From NCBI RefSeq assembly GCF_000598065.1, contig NZ_KK082171.1, forward strand, positions 1 through 64,000: a stretch of 64,000 bases of DNA. Direction: 5' to 3'. The DNA is from Paenibacillus darwinianus (lineage in GTDB: Bacteria > Bacillota > Bacilli > Paenibacillales > Paenibacillaceae). Positions 33,824 to 42,477 of the stretch are shown in pieces. The notes under the pieces are model-generated. The model was given only the letters and a program-made list of their open reading frames with translations, was not told where the DNA came from and did no database searches. The stretch's first letter is position 1; each line of letters starts with the position of its first letter. The position numbers were made by a program, and so were the translations under genes.

Positions 33824-34204
33824 ACCCGAAAGTCATCGGGATCGGCCATACTACCTGGTTTCAAGAATACGTTCGCGTTATATGTGACGACGACGGAAAG
33901 CCATGGATCCAATTTGTCAGGAAAGCTGGCTGCCAGTTTATCGTGTTATAATTCAGCTCCCGGAAGGCGGACGGTTTATGACGCCGCCGCCGCGCCGGGA
34001 GCACAGACTCGAGATCATCGGCGATTCCATCAGCGCCGCGTTCGGGCAACGAAGGGAAAAACGGCGATCCGAATATTCCGGCCGACGTGAAGCGGGACGG
34101 TCTCGGCGAAACCGGCCATCCGAATGTCATTACGCACCGCCTTATGGCCGAGCAATTGATCCGCGTACTGCAGAGAGACGCCGGCTGGCAGCAGCAGGAA
34201 TAAA
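33820..34204 (+). pseudogene. CE2-type acetyl esterase, both ends present but middle deleted and frame broken
   Basis: ATG 33820 overlaps the preceding stop and opens MNPKVIGIGHTTWF..., which ends at a stop near 33950. In a second frame from about 33930 comes RVIIQLPEGGRFMTPPPRREHRLEIIGDSISAAFGQ: the junction between jelly roll and SGNH domain of CE2 esterases, with the nucleophile motif GDSIS. The SGNH core that should follow (about 150 residues) is missing. In a third frame, from about 34050 to the TAA at 34202-34204, reads NGDPNIPADVKRDGLGETGHPNVITHRLMAEQL, the C-terminal block with the catalytic Asp-His pair (normally D-x-x-H-P). At least one large internal deletion and frameshifts are needed, so no active enzyme can be made. 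Confidence 0.65.
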
Positions 34205-34252
34205 AACAGAGGGCACGTCAACTTGGTGTGCGACCTTCCGGAGGACAACAGA

Positions 34253-35224
34253 TTGAATCGGATGTTCATAAAAGGCATGACATGGGGTTGGAATAGCACC
34301 CGGGGGGCCTATCGGACGCCGGAAGCGGCGGACTCCATCATAAAGCTGCGTGAAACGGGCAGCGAATGGATCGCCCTGTCGTTCTATACGCGGCAAGAGT
34401 CGGTTCATTCCACGGAAATTCCTTTCGAATACGGCTATACCATGACCGACCGGGACATCGCGTTCGCGGTCGCCGAGGCCCGAAAGGCGGGGCTGAAGGT
34501 ATGCTTGAAGCCCGTCGTGAATTCAAAGGACGGCATATGGCGGGCGCACATCGGATTCCCGGATGAAGAAAGCGCGACGCAGCCTTACTGGGACAAATGG
34601 TTCGAATCCTATACGTATTTCCTGCTGCATTACGCGGAATTGGCGGAGGAGCTCGGCTGCGAAATGTTCTGTGTCGGCTGCGAAATGGTGAAAACCGAAT
34701 CGCAAACGGCCAGGTGGACCACGCTGATCGCGCGCGTCCGGGAGGTTTATTCGGGACCGCTCATCTACAATGCCAATCACGGCAAGGAAGAAGGCGTGGC
34801 CTGGTTCGATCAGGTGGATATGATCGGAACGAGCGCCTACTACCCTGTCGGCAGCGTTCCTGGCGATACGGAAGACAATATGATCGCAAAATGGCTGCCG
34901 GTTCGCGATAAGCTAGCAAAGCTTCACCGCAGGTTCAACAAACCGGTCGTCTTTATGGAAATCGGCTGCCGCAGTGCGCATGGCTGCGCGACGATGCCAT
35001 GGGAGTTCTCGCATACCGAGTTGTCCTTCAATGAAGAAGAGCAAGCGAATTTTTACAGCTCGGCAATAAAAGTATTCTGGGATCAAGAGTGGTTCGGTGG
35101 ATTTTTCTGGTGGGACTGGAGCGTGAAGCTTTATCCCCGATCGGAAGCCAAGAACGACCGCGGCTTCGATATTTACGGCAAACAAGCGGAGACCGTCCTG
35201 AAGCATTGGTATTTGGCTAAATAA
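34253..35224 (+). CDS. GH113 beta-1,4-mannanase, cytoplasmic
   Basis: A 323-residue TIM-barrel enzyme of family 113: the opening MFIKGMTWGWNSTRGAY, the acid/base Glu144 in FCVGCEMVKTE, the nucleophile Glu236 in VFMEIGCRS and a closing FFWWDWSVKLYP. Spacing of the glutamates agrees with the characterised Alicyclobacillus mannanase. There is no signal peptide. The TTG start at 34253 has GGAGGA seven bases upstream; ATG 34262 is an alternative. It would hydrolyse and possibly transglycosylate manno-oligosaccharides inside the cell, alongside the GH26 at 29662. It follows the ruined CE2 gene by 48 bases. Confidence 0.85.
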   Translation: MNRMFIKGMTWGWNSTRGAYRTPEAADSIIKLRETGSEWIALSFYTRQESVHSTEIPFEYGYTMTDRDIAFAVAEARKAGLKVCLKPVVNSKDGIWRAHIGFPDEESATQPYWDKWFESYTYFLLHYAELAEELGCEMFCVGCEMVKTESQTARWTTLIARVREVYSGPLIYNANHGKEEGVAWFDQVDMIGTSAYYPVGSVPGDTEDNMIAKWLPVRDKLAKLHRRFNKPVVFMEIGCRSAHGCATMPWEFSHTELSFNEEEQANFYSSAIKVFWDQEWFGGFFWWDWSVKLYPRSEAKNDRGFDIYGKQAETVLKHWYLAK

Positions 35225-35263
35225 GCCGTCCGGGAAGTTGAAAATCGGAGGGAGGCAGGTTAT

Positions 35264-36784
35264 GTGTTCAGAAAATTAGGTAACGGATTGCTCATTCTCG
35301 CACTCATTGCTGCCGTCGCACCCGGCTTGGACAAAAAGACAGAGGCGGCGTCGGTAACCTATGAAGCGGAGGAGGGCGTACTAACGGGTGTAAGCGTATC
35401 TTCCGAGACGGCAGGCTACTCCGGCAACGGTTACGTCACGGGCTTCAACGAAAACTCCGATTCGGTTGTCATCACTGTGAACGTTCCTGCAACGGGGCTG
35501 TATGCATTAACCGTTCGTTATCATTCGCCGTACGGAGATAAGAAGACAAACCTGTTTTTGAACGGCAATCCGAGCGGCGAACTTACGTTAAGACAGAGCG
35601 TCGGGTTCGAAGAAGCGCAAGGCGGCAAGCTATTATTGCAAGCCGGGAACAACACCATCGGCTTCGTCAGCAACTGGGGGTGGTACAACATCGACGCGAT
35701 CCGTATCGAACAAGCACCGACGCCTCTTCCCCATCAAGTGACGAAGGACCTCGTCAATCCGAAAGCTTCCAAAGAAGCCGAGGCGCTGTACCGGTATCTG
35801 AGATCCGAGTACGGCAATCGTATCCTGTCGGGGCAGCAGACCTTGGCCGATGCGAATTGGGTTTATAACACGACGGGCAAAAAACCGGCCGTTCTCGGTC
35901 TCGACCTGATCGACTACTCGCCCTCCCGCGTTGAATACGGTGCGTCTTCAACAGAGGTGGAGGAGGCGCTCGAATGGGATGAACAAGGCGGGATCGTCAC
36001 GTTCGCCTGGCATTGGAACGCGCCGAAGGGACTGATCAATCAACCCGGCAAAGAGTGGTGGAAAGGCTTCTACACCTATGCGACGACATTTGATGTCCAA
36101 TATGCGATGGACAATCCGCAGTCGGAAGATTATAAGCTGCTGGTGCGTGATATCGATGCGATCGCCGTTCAACTGAAACGTCTGCAGGAAGCGAAGGTTC
36201 CCGTTCTCTGGAGGCCCCTTCATGAAGCGGAGGGCGGCTGGTTCTGGTGGGGAGCGAAAGGCCCGGAGCCGGCAAAGAAGCTATACCGCCTCATGTATGA
36301 CAGACTTACCAACTATCATAAGCTGAACAACCTGATTTGGGTTTGGAATTCCGAGAACCCGGCATGGTACCCTGGCGACGCGTACGTGGACATTGTGAGC
36401 ATCGACAGCTATCCGCAGGCGGGGGATTACGGTCCGCTAAGCAATCGATATGACAATCTGAAGGGACTGGTGAACGACCGGAAGCTCATTGCCCTTACCG
36501 AGAACGGGCCGATTCCGGACCCCGAGTTGCTTGAGTTGTACAGTGCGCATTGGAGCTGGTTCGTAACGTGGTCCGGTCCATTTATACAAGACGGCATTCA
36601 GAATGATCGTCAGCATCTGATTGAGGTATACAATCATCCCTATGTGCTGACATTGGATGAGTTGCCGGACTGGAAGAAGCGCGGGTACAAGGAAAAGGAC
36701 AACGAAAACGATAGAGTTCGTGAAGAAGAGAGCGGAAATAGGGACGAATTCACCCGGCGTTTCTTTTATTTTTCCTCAAAGTGA
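35264..36784 (+). CDS. Secreted CBM35-like + GH26 beta-mannanase
   Basis: A 506-residue exported enzyme. The signal peptide covers about residues 1-28 (cleavage near TEAAS). A carbohydrate-binding module of the CBM35/CBM6 type spans about 30-150 (TYEAEEGVLTGVSVSSETAG, GWYNIDAIRIEQ). The GH26 catalytic domain spans about 160-470, with acid/base Glu321 in WRPLHEAEGGWFWWG and nucleophile Glu413 in LTENGPIPDPE. The C-terminal tail is strongly charged (residues ~474-506, many Glu/Asp/Arg/Lys). GTG 35264 follows GGAGGGAGG; the ATG two bases earlier is out of frame and leads to a stop within six codons. It is the only obviously exported hydrolase in the cluster, so it makes the oligosaccharides the importers take up. 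Confidence 0.92.
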   Translation: MFRKLGNGLLILALIAAVAPGLDKKTEAASVTYEAEEGVLTGVSVSSETAGYSGNGYVTGFNENSDSVVITVNVPATGLYALTVRYHSPYGDKKTNLFLNGNPSGELTLRQSVGFEEAQGGKLLLQAGNNTIGFVSNWGWYNIDAIRIEQAPTPLPHQVTKDLVNPKASKEAEALYRYLRSEYGNRILSGQQTLADANWVYNTTGKKPAVLGLDLIDYSPSRVEYGASSTEVEEALEWDEQGGIVTFAWHWNAPKGLINQPGKEWWKGFYTYATTFDVQYAMDNPQSEDYKLLVRDIDAIAVQLKRLQEAKVPVLWRPLHEAEGGWFWWGAKGPEPAKKLYRLMYDRLTNYHKLNNLIWVWNSENPAWYPGDAYVDIVSIDSYPQAGDYGPLSNRYDNLKGLVNDRKLIALTENGPIPDPELLELYSAHWSWFVTWSGPFIQDGIQNDRQHLIEVYNHPYVLTLDELPDWKKRGYKEKDNENDRVREEESGNRDEFTRRFFYFSSK

Positions 36785-36837
36785 TGAGCGTGGTGTACGG
36801 CGAGACCGATTTGGCTCAGTTCTATTTTATGAAAAAT

Positions 36838-36873
36838 GAGGCCGCCAAGACGTTATGGCGACCTCGTTTTTTT
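36838..36873 (+). terminator. Terminator of the mannan gene cluster
   Basis: 10-bp stem with one mismatch (36838-36847 with 36856-36865), followed by a run of seven T. Confidence 0.8.
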
Positions 36874-37076
36874 ACATACAAATTTGCAGTCGGATTTGGG
36901 TGCCTGAACGCCGATCGTGGAAAAAGTACTGCATTTCGTTGTTTTCCGTGATGTCGGGCTGCAAGGGCAAAGATTTACAATATGCATGAAAACGCAATAG
37001 GTCCCCGCATGTTTATTTATGTCGAGAAGGAAGGTAAGATAAGAATACAAATTACCGGTTATAAGGATGTCAGACG

Positions 37077-38813
37077 ATGAAAGCCTACTTTCCATTCACG
37101 TATAAAATGATGGTGCCGTACCTGACTTTGGTGCTGTTAACAGACGTGCTTATCGGTTACATTTCATATACGATGCTCATCCGATCCCGGACGGAGATGG
37201 CGGAGACGAACATCCGGACCGCCATGGAGCAGACGAGAAACAACCTGGAGTACCAAATGGACGAGATCCGCCGCATGTCCGACACGCTGTTCGGCAGCCT
37301 GTCTTTTCAGCGCGCGCTGCAGAAGAAGGGGGATTCGCTGGATATCTATCTGACCATGATGGATGAAATCGTTCCGCAAATCCAGGCGCCGATGCAGTTG
37401 TTCGGGAATAATATCCGGTTGATACTGTACACGCTGAACGAAGATCTCAATTATGTGGCCGGCGACAATATGGCGGAGCCCATCAAGGACAGCGATTATT
37501 ATGTGCTGCCCTTCGCCGAGGTTCGGGACACCGATTGGATGAAAACCATCCAGGCGGATGGACTGGACAATTTGTGGCTTCAGGTGGGCACCGACCGGCC
37601 GTTATCGAATATTTCCCATTTCCGCAAACTGGTGTCTTACAGTGATTATCAAACCGTGATCGGTTACGTCAGAATCACAGCCAGTCTGGAGGATTTGCTC
37701 GGGGATTTCGTCGCCTACCCGGTTGAAGAGGGCGTTTCCTTGCGGTTGACCGACGTGAAGACGGGAGTTTCTCTGTATCAGCGCGGGCCAGCCGATGTCG
37801 GAACGGGCTCCAGAGCCTCGCTTCGCCTCACGGAACGGATTCCCGGTGTCGATTATGTGATCGAAACATGGGTGCCCCACTCCTACCTGAACAAAGACGC
37901 CGCCCGGCTGAGGCAGGTTATTGTGATGGTCTGCGCCGTTAGTTTTCTGGTTATGGCCTTTATCGGATACATCGTCGCGCGTCTGTCGGGGCGGAAGATG
38001 AAGCGGATCGTTGCGTTGATCCGATCGTTTCAGGAAGGCAATTTTCAGAAACGGATCCGATTTGCCGGCAACGACGAATTCGTCCAGATCGCAGATGCCT
38101 TCAATACAATGGCAGCCAATATTCAAGAGCTTATCAACAACGTATACATACAAGGTATTCAGAAAAAGCAGGCGGAGCTTGAGGCGCTTCAGGCGCAGAT
38201 CAACCCCCATTTTCTGTACAATACGCTGTCGGCCGTCAGCAGCTTGGCCAATCTGGGTGAAACTCGGAAGGTAACGGAGATGGTCCGGGGGCTTTCCAGG
38301 TTCTACCGGTTGTCTCTTAATCAAGGACAAGTTTTGATTCCGCTAACCAAGGAATTGGAGCAGGTGGGCACCTATCTCGAGATTCAACAGGTCAAATATG
38401 CGGATGCGTTCACCGTCTATTACGATGTGGAGCCGGAAATCATGGACATCCCGGTCATCAAATTAATTTTGCAGCCGTTCGTCGAAAATATATTCAAGCA
38501 TGCGTGGTTCGGGGATACGATCGCGATCCGTATTACCGGCAGGCGGATCGGCAACCGGATTGAGCTGAAAGTGATCGACAACGGAATCGGCATGAAGCCG
38601 GAAGCGCTGAAAAGCATGCCGTACCGGTCAAGCGAATCGGGTGGGTATGGCTTGAAAAACGTGGTGGACCGCATTAAGCTCAGTTATGGTGAGGAATCGG
38701 GCATTCACATCGCCAGCATATACGGCGGAGGAACCACCGTGCAAATCCTGCTTCCGATCAACGAAAGCGGGGAGCAGGACGGACAAAGCGAGGGGGGGAA
38801 AGGTCATTTATGA
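37077..38813 (+). CDS. YesM-type sensor histidine kinase
   Basis: A 578-residue membrane kinase. TM1 is at about 13-35, then an extracellular sensor region with a dCACHE-like look to about 280, TM2 at about 283-305 (VIVMVCAVSFLVMAFIGYIVA) and HAMP (about 305-360). The His_kinase (LytS/YesM type) domain has phospho-acceptor His378 in QINPHFLYNTL, and the ATPase domain has FVENIFKHA, DNGIGM and GGYGLKNVVDR. ATG 37077. It overlaps the response regulator by four bases (ATGA). Together they should sense an extracellular sugar or binding-protein complex and switch on the transporter at 40560. A cre-like sequence with one mismatch lies upstream (36986-37000). Confidence 0.93.
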   Translation: MKAYFPFTYKMMVPYLTLVLLTDVLIGYISYTMLIRSRTEMAETNIRTAMEQTRNNLEYQMDEIRRMSDTLFGSLSFQRALQKKGDSLDIYLTMMDEIVPQIQAPMQLFGNNIRLILYTLNEDLNYVAGDNMAEPIKDSDYYVLPFAEVRDTDWMKTIQADGLDNLWLQVGTDRPLSNISHFRKLVSYSDYQTVIGYVRITASLEDLLGDFVAYPVEEGVSLRLTDVKTGVSLYQRGPADVGTGSRASLRLTERIPGVDYVIETWVPHSYLNKDAARLRQVIVMVCAVSFLVMAFIGYIVARLSGRKMKRIVALIRSFQEGNFQKRIRFAGNDEFVQIADAFNTMAANIQELINNVYIQGIQKKQAELEALQAQINPHFLYNTLSAVSSLANLGETRKVTEMVRGLSRFYRLSLNQGQVLIPLTKELEQVGTYLEIQQVKYADAFTVYYDVEPEIMDIPVIKLILQPFVENIFKHAWFGDTIAIRITGRRIGNRIELKVIDNGIGMKPEALKSMPYRSSESGGYGLKNVVDRIKLSYGEESGIHIASIYGGGTTVQILLPINESGEQDGQSEGGKGHL

Positions 38814-40384
38814 GTACGATCAACATTCTTTTGGTGGACGACGAGGCCATCGATTTGGAATGGCTGAGACGCCGGGTATCCGGCTTCGACTTGCCGTTGA
38901 ACGTGATCGGCACTGCCCATAACGGATTCCATGCGCTGAAGCGGATGGAAGCATCCCGAACCGATATCATCCTGTCCGATATCCGAATGCCGATTATGTC
39001 GGGGATCGAGTTCGCCCGCCAAGCGAAGGAGATCCATCCATCCGTCAAAACCGTCTTCATCAGCGGACATGAAGATTTCGGCTACGCGAAGGAAGCTATT
39101 CAACTCAATGCTCACGGTTATTTGCTGAAGCCGGTGGAAGATACAGAGCTTTACGAGATGCTTAAGGCATTATGCGCGAAGGTGGAAGAAGAATGGGAAC
39201 AGAACCGTTCTTTAACGGAGGCTCTTTCGCTCGTCCAGCAAGAACTGCTGCTGCGCTGGTTCAACGAGGCAGCCCAGGGAACGGTCGAGCAGCATATCCG
39301 CAACGTGCTGCTGCCTTTGCCGGGCACCGGATCCGCAGCGGCCATCATCGAACCGGACGATCTGGAGTGGAAAACGCGCGACATGACAGAGGATCAGCGG
39401 CGGGCGTTGATCGCCGGTCTCGAGCGGTTCATAAGGAAATATGCCGAGGATATGCAGCTCGGAACGTTCATCCCCGATCATCACGCGCGCTATGTCGTGC
39501 TGGCCGGACAGCAGGAGGAGCGGTTTACGACGCTGCTTGATAGCTTGATTCAGGCGGTGAGGGACGCTTTTCCGCTGACTGTTACGATCGGGATCGGGAA
39601 GTTTGCGTATGAGCTGGAGCCGCTACATAAGTCCTATCGACAGGCCCAGGCGGCGCTAAGCGCCAAATGGCTGCTTGGCAAAAACCGGATCATTCGGGAA
39701 GTGTCGGATCCGGCGTCGCAACAGACGTTCAGCTTGAATCTGGAACCGACGGTCGACCGCATGCTTAAGGCCATCCTGGAGTATGATCTGGTTGCGATCG
39801 ACGATTGTCTGCTGCAGCTGTTCGGTAAAGATGTGCCGTTAACCCGCATAACGGATGTGTATGATCTAATCATTCGCATTACCTCCAAGCTGCATGCGGA
39901 TCTTCAGCAAATGAACGAGAGTTTGTACGAGCTGCTGAAGTGGGAGTCCCATCAGCCGGTCGTACTGTTCCAATTTGAGACGGTTCACGATATCCTGTCG
40001 TGGCTGCGGCGCAGATTTTTCGAGCTCTCCGAGCTGCTGTACATGAAGAGGCGGAAGCAAAAAAGGAAGCTGATCGAGGGGATTATGCAATATGTGGAAG
40101 ACCGTATGGAGCAGAAGATCACGCTGAAAGAGGTTGCGGCGCATTTCGATTTTACGCCCAATTATCTCGGCCATTTGTTCAAAGAGGAAACAGGCACGCA
40201 TTTCAGCGATTTTCTGAACGAGCGCCGGACGAAGCATGTTTGCGGGCTCCTGTCCGACCCGACGCTGAAGATTTATGAGATTGCCGAACGCTGCGGCTAC
40301 AAGAACATCATCTACTTCAATCGGCAGTTCAAGCAGTCGACGGGCATGGCGCCCGGCGAATACCGGAAAAAGCATAAAATTTAA
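38810..40384 (+). CDS. YesN-type response regulator with AraC DNA-binding domain
   Basis: A 524-residue regulator. The receiver domain (1-125) has the phospho-acceptor Asp57 in ILSDIRMP and the conserved Lys in LLKPVED. A long central domain follows (about 130-410), then two AraC-type helix-turn-helix motifs at 420-524 (ITLKEVAAHFDFTPNYLGHLFKEETG; KIYEIAERCGYKNIIYFNRQFKQSTGMAPGEYRK). It is translationally coupled to the kinase. The target is almost certainly the permease operon beginning 176 bases downstream, whose promoter has a good -10 but poor -35, as expected for an activated promoter. Confidence 0.93.
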   Translation: MSTINILLVDDEAIDLEWLRRRVSGFDLPLNVIGTAHNGFHALKRMEASRTDIILSDIRMPIMSGIEFARQAKEIHPSVKTVFISGHEDFGYAKEAIQLNAHGYLLKPVEDTELYEMLKALCAKVEEEWEQNRSLTEALSLVQQELLLRWFNEAAQGTVEQHIRNVLLPLPGTGSAAAIIEPDDLEWKTRDMTEDQRRALIAGLERFIRKYAEDMQLGTFIPDHHARYVVLAGQQEERFTTLLDSLIQAVRDAFPLTVTIGIGKFAYELEPLHKSYRQAQAALSAKWLLGKNRIIREVSDPASQQTFSLNLEPTVDRMLKAILEYDLVAIDDCLLQLFGKDVPLTRITDVYDLIIRITSKLHADLQQMNESLYELLKWESHQPVVLFQFETVHDILSWLRRRFFELSELLYMKRRKQKRKLIEGIMQYVEDRMEQKITLKEVAAHFDFTPNYLGHLFKEETGTHFSDFLNERRTKHVCGLLSDPTLKIYEIAERCGYKNIIYFNRQFKQSTGMAPGEYRKKHKI

Positions 40385-40400
40385 TACCGCTTCAGCGTTG

Positions 40401-40425
40401 GGCTCCGGTCGGTAGACACGGAGCC
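40401..40425 (+). terminator. Hairpin after the two-component genes
   Basis: A perfect 7-bp GC-rich stem (40401-40407 with 40419-40425), followed only by TTTGA. It is probably a weak terminator that partly separates the regulator from the transport genes. Confidence 0.5.
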
Positions 40426-40521
40426 TTTGACTGCTTATCAGGTCGAAGAAAATCAATAAATCGTAGAAAGTGTATTCGTTTTAGTTGCTTCTCTGAATCC
40501 AAAAGGACTCTGCCGCCGCAC

Positions 40522-40527
40522 TATACT
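40522..40527 (+). promoter_or_regulatory. Candidate -10 box of the activated transport operon
   Basis: TATACT about 35 bases before the permease start, with no recognisable -35 at 16-18 bases. This suits activation by the AraC-type response regulator next door. Confidence 0.45.
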
Positions 40528-40559
40528 AAGGACATAGAGACAACGAGAGGAGCAGAGTG

Positions 40560-41480
40560 ATGAACCGACACGGCTTTTGGCGCGATGTTGTTAAACACCG
40601 GACCTTACTGCTGATGCTTGCACCCGCCGTCCTGTATTTCATTTTATTCGCCTATGTGCCGATGGCAGGCATCGTACTGGCATTCAAGCAGTTTAATTAT
40701 GCCGGCGGAATCTTCGGCAGCCCGTGGAACGGGTTAGACAACTTCCGCTTTTTCTTCGAATCGGGCGATGCCTGGCGTGTCACGCGTAACACCGCCCTGT
40801 ACAATATCGCCTTCATCGTGGTGAACAACGTGCTGCAGATCGCAGCGGCGATCCTGCTGTTCGAAGTTGCGGGGAAATGGTTCCGGAAGATCACCCAGAC
40901 CGTGCTGTTTCTGCCGTACTTCATTTCCTGGGTAGTCGTCGGCGCGATCGCCTATAACCTGTTCAACTACGACGTCGGCACGGTCAACGTGCTTCTGAAA
41001 GCGACAGGCATGGAGCCAGTTGACATTTACAACACGGCTGCTTACTGGCCCGTCATTCTCGTTATTGTCTCGGCGTGGAAGGCGGTAGGCTACGGTACGA
41101 TCATGTACTTGGCCGCCATCACGGGAATCGATACCGAAATGTACGAGGCGGCCGAGATCGACGGCGCGAACGTGTTTCAGCGGATCCTGAATATCACGAT
41201 CCCGAACCTGTACCCGACGGTGATCATTCTGGTGCTGCTGGCGATCGGCAATATTTTCCGCGGCGACTTCGGATTGTTCTACAACATGGTTGGCAATAAC
41301 GGACTTCTGTTCTCGTCCACCGACGTCATCGATACGTTCGTGTTCCGTTCGCTGACGACGTCGAATGAGATCGGCATGTCGGCCGCTGCAGGCTTCTACC
41401 AATCCGTCCTCGGTTTCGCAACGATCATGCTGGCCAACTGGGCGGTACGCAAATACGACAAAGACCGCGCTTTGTTCTAA
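40560..41480 (+). CDS. Sugar ABC permease, LplB type
   Basis: A 306-residue membrane subunit (RTLLLMLAPAVLYFILFAYVPMAGIVLAFKQFNYAGG, the standard LplB-class start). The EAA loop is near residue 196 (EAAEIDGANVFQRILNITIPN) and the C-terminal part reads DTFVFRSLTTSNEIGMSAAAGFYQSVLG. ATG 40560 is seven bases after GAGAGGAG. It is the first gene of the operon controlled by the YesMN-type pair and couples to the LplC-type subunit that follows. Confidence 0.93.
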   Translation: MNRHGFWRDVVKHRTLLLMLAPAVLYFILFAYVPMAGIVLAFKQFNYAGGIFGSPWNGLDNFRFFFESGDAWRVTRNTALYNIAFIVVNNVLQIAAAILLFEVAGKWFRKITQTVLFLPYFISWVVVGAIAYNLFNYDVGTVNVLLKATGMEPVDIYNTAAYWPVILVIVSAWKAVGYGTIMYLAAITGIDTEMYEAAEIDGANVFQRILNITIPNLYPTVIILVLLAIGNIFRGDFGLFYNMVGNNGLLFSSTDVIDTFVFRSLTTSNEIGMSAAAGFYQSVLGFATIMLANWAVRKYDKDRALF

Positions 41481-41492
41481 GGAGGAAACTCA

Positions 41493-42425
41493 ATGAGTAC
41501 AACCGGTATTAACACCGGCGGTAATGTCCAGATGGCCGCCGGCAAAACGCAAGCCGACCGTCGATTGCTGGCCGTCGTCGGCTATCTTTTCCTCGCGTTA
41601 CTCGCGGTCTTCTGCATCTTTCCGTTCCTTCTGGTGGTGTCTTCCTCGTTGACGGAGGAAAGCAAGATCATCGAAGACGGGTTTCAGTTGATCCCGACGG
41701 CGTTCTCCACGGAGGCCTACGGCATTCTGTTTCAGTTTCCCGACCAGATGCTGAAGGCTTACGGAGTAACGATTGCCGTTACCGCCATTGGTACGCTGCT
41801 CGGCCTGTTCCTGACGGCAATGACCGCTTATGTGCTGGCCAGAAAGGATTTCAAATGGCGCGGCCACTTCTCCTTTTTCTTCTTCTTCACGACGCTTTTC
41901 AGCGGCGGTCTGGTGCCTTGGTACCTGCTGATCGTGAATGATCTGGAGTTGAAGGATAGGCTGATCGTATTGATCCTTCCGATGCTGCTGAACGTCTTCT
42001 ATCTGATTGTGATGAAAACGTTCATGAGCAGCATACCCGAAGCGATAACGGAGTCGGCCAAGATCGACGGCGCGGGTGATTTCCGGATTTTCCTGCAGCT
42101 GATCATCCCGCTGTCCAAGCCGGCTCTGGCCACCATCGGTCTGTTTATCGCGCTGGGCTATTGGAATGACTGGTACAATGCGCTTCTCTTTATTACCAAT
42201 GAGAATCTGATGCCGCTGCAATATTACCTGTATAAAATGCTCGGCAATATGGACGGCATCCGCAAGGCGATGCTCGGCTCCGGCGCCGTGGTGACCGCAA
42301 GCATACCGACCGAAAGCCTTAAAATGGCGATGACGATCGTGGCAACCGGCCCGATACTGCTCGCGTATCCGTTCATCCAGCGGTATTTTGTGCAAGGCTT
42401 GACGATCGGGGCCGTGAAAGGATGA
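41493..42425 (+). CDS. Sugar ABC permease, LplC/YtcP type
   Basis: A 310-residue subunit with a polar cytoplasmic N-terminus of about 30 residues. First helix VGYLFLALLAVFCIFPFLLVV, the EAA loop near residue 187 (ESAKIDGAGDFRIFLQLIIP), and a C-terminus PFIQRYFVQGLTIGAVKG diagnostic of this class. ATG 41493 follows AAGGAGG, twelve bases after the LplB-type gene. Confidence 0.93.
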   Translation: MSTTGINTGGNVQMAAGKTQADRRLLAVVGYLFLALLAVFCIFPFLLVVSSSLTEESKIIEDGFQLIPTAFSTEAYGILFQFPDQMLKAYGVTIAVTAIGTLLGLFLTAMTAYVLARKDFKWRGHFSFFFFFTTLFSGGLVPWYLLIVNDLELKDRLIVLILPMLLNVFYLIVMKTFMSSIPEAITESAKIDGAGDFRIFLQLIIPLSKPALATIGLFIALGYWNDWYNALLFITNENLMPLQYYLYKMLGNMDGIRKAMLGSGAVVTASIPTESLKMAMTIVATGPILLAYPFIQRYFVQGLTIGAVKG

Positions 42426-42477
42426 CCTCAGGGCAACCTGGTTATCAATATAACAATTATTTTAGGGGGATTCAGCC

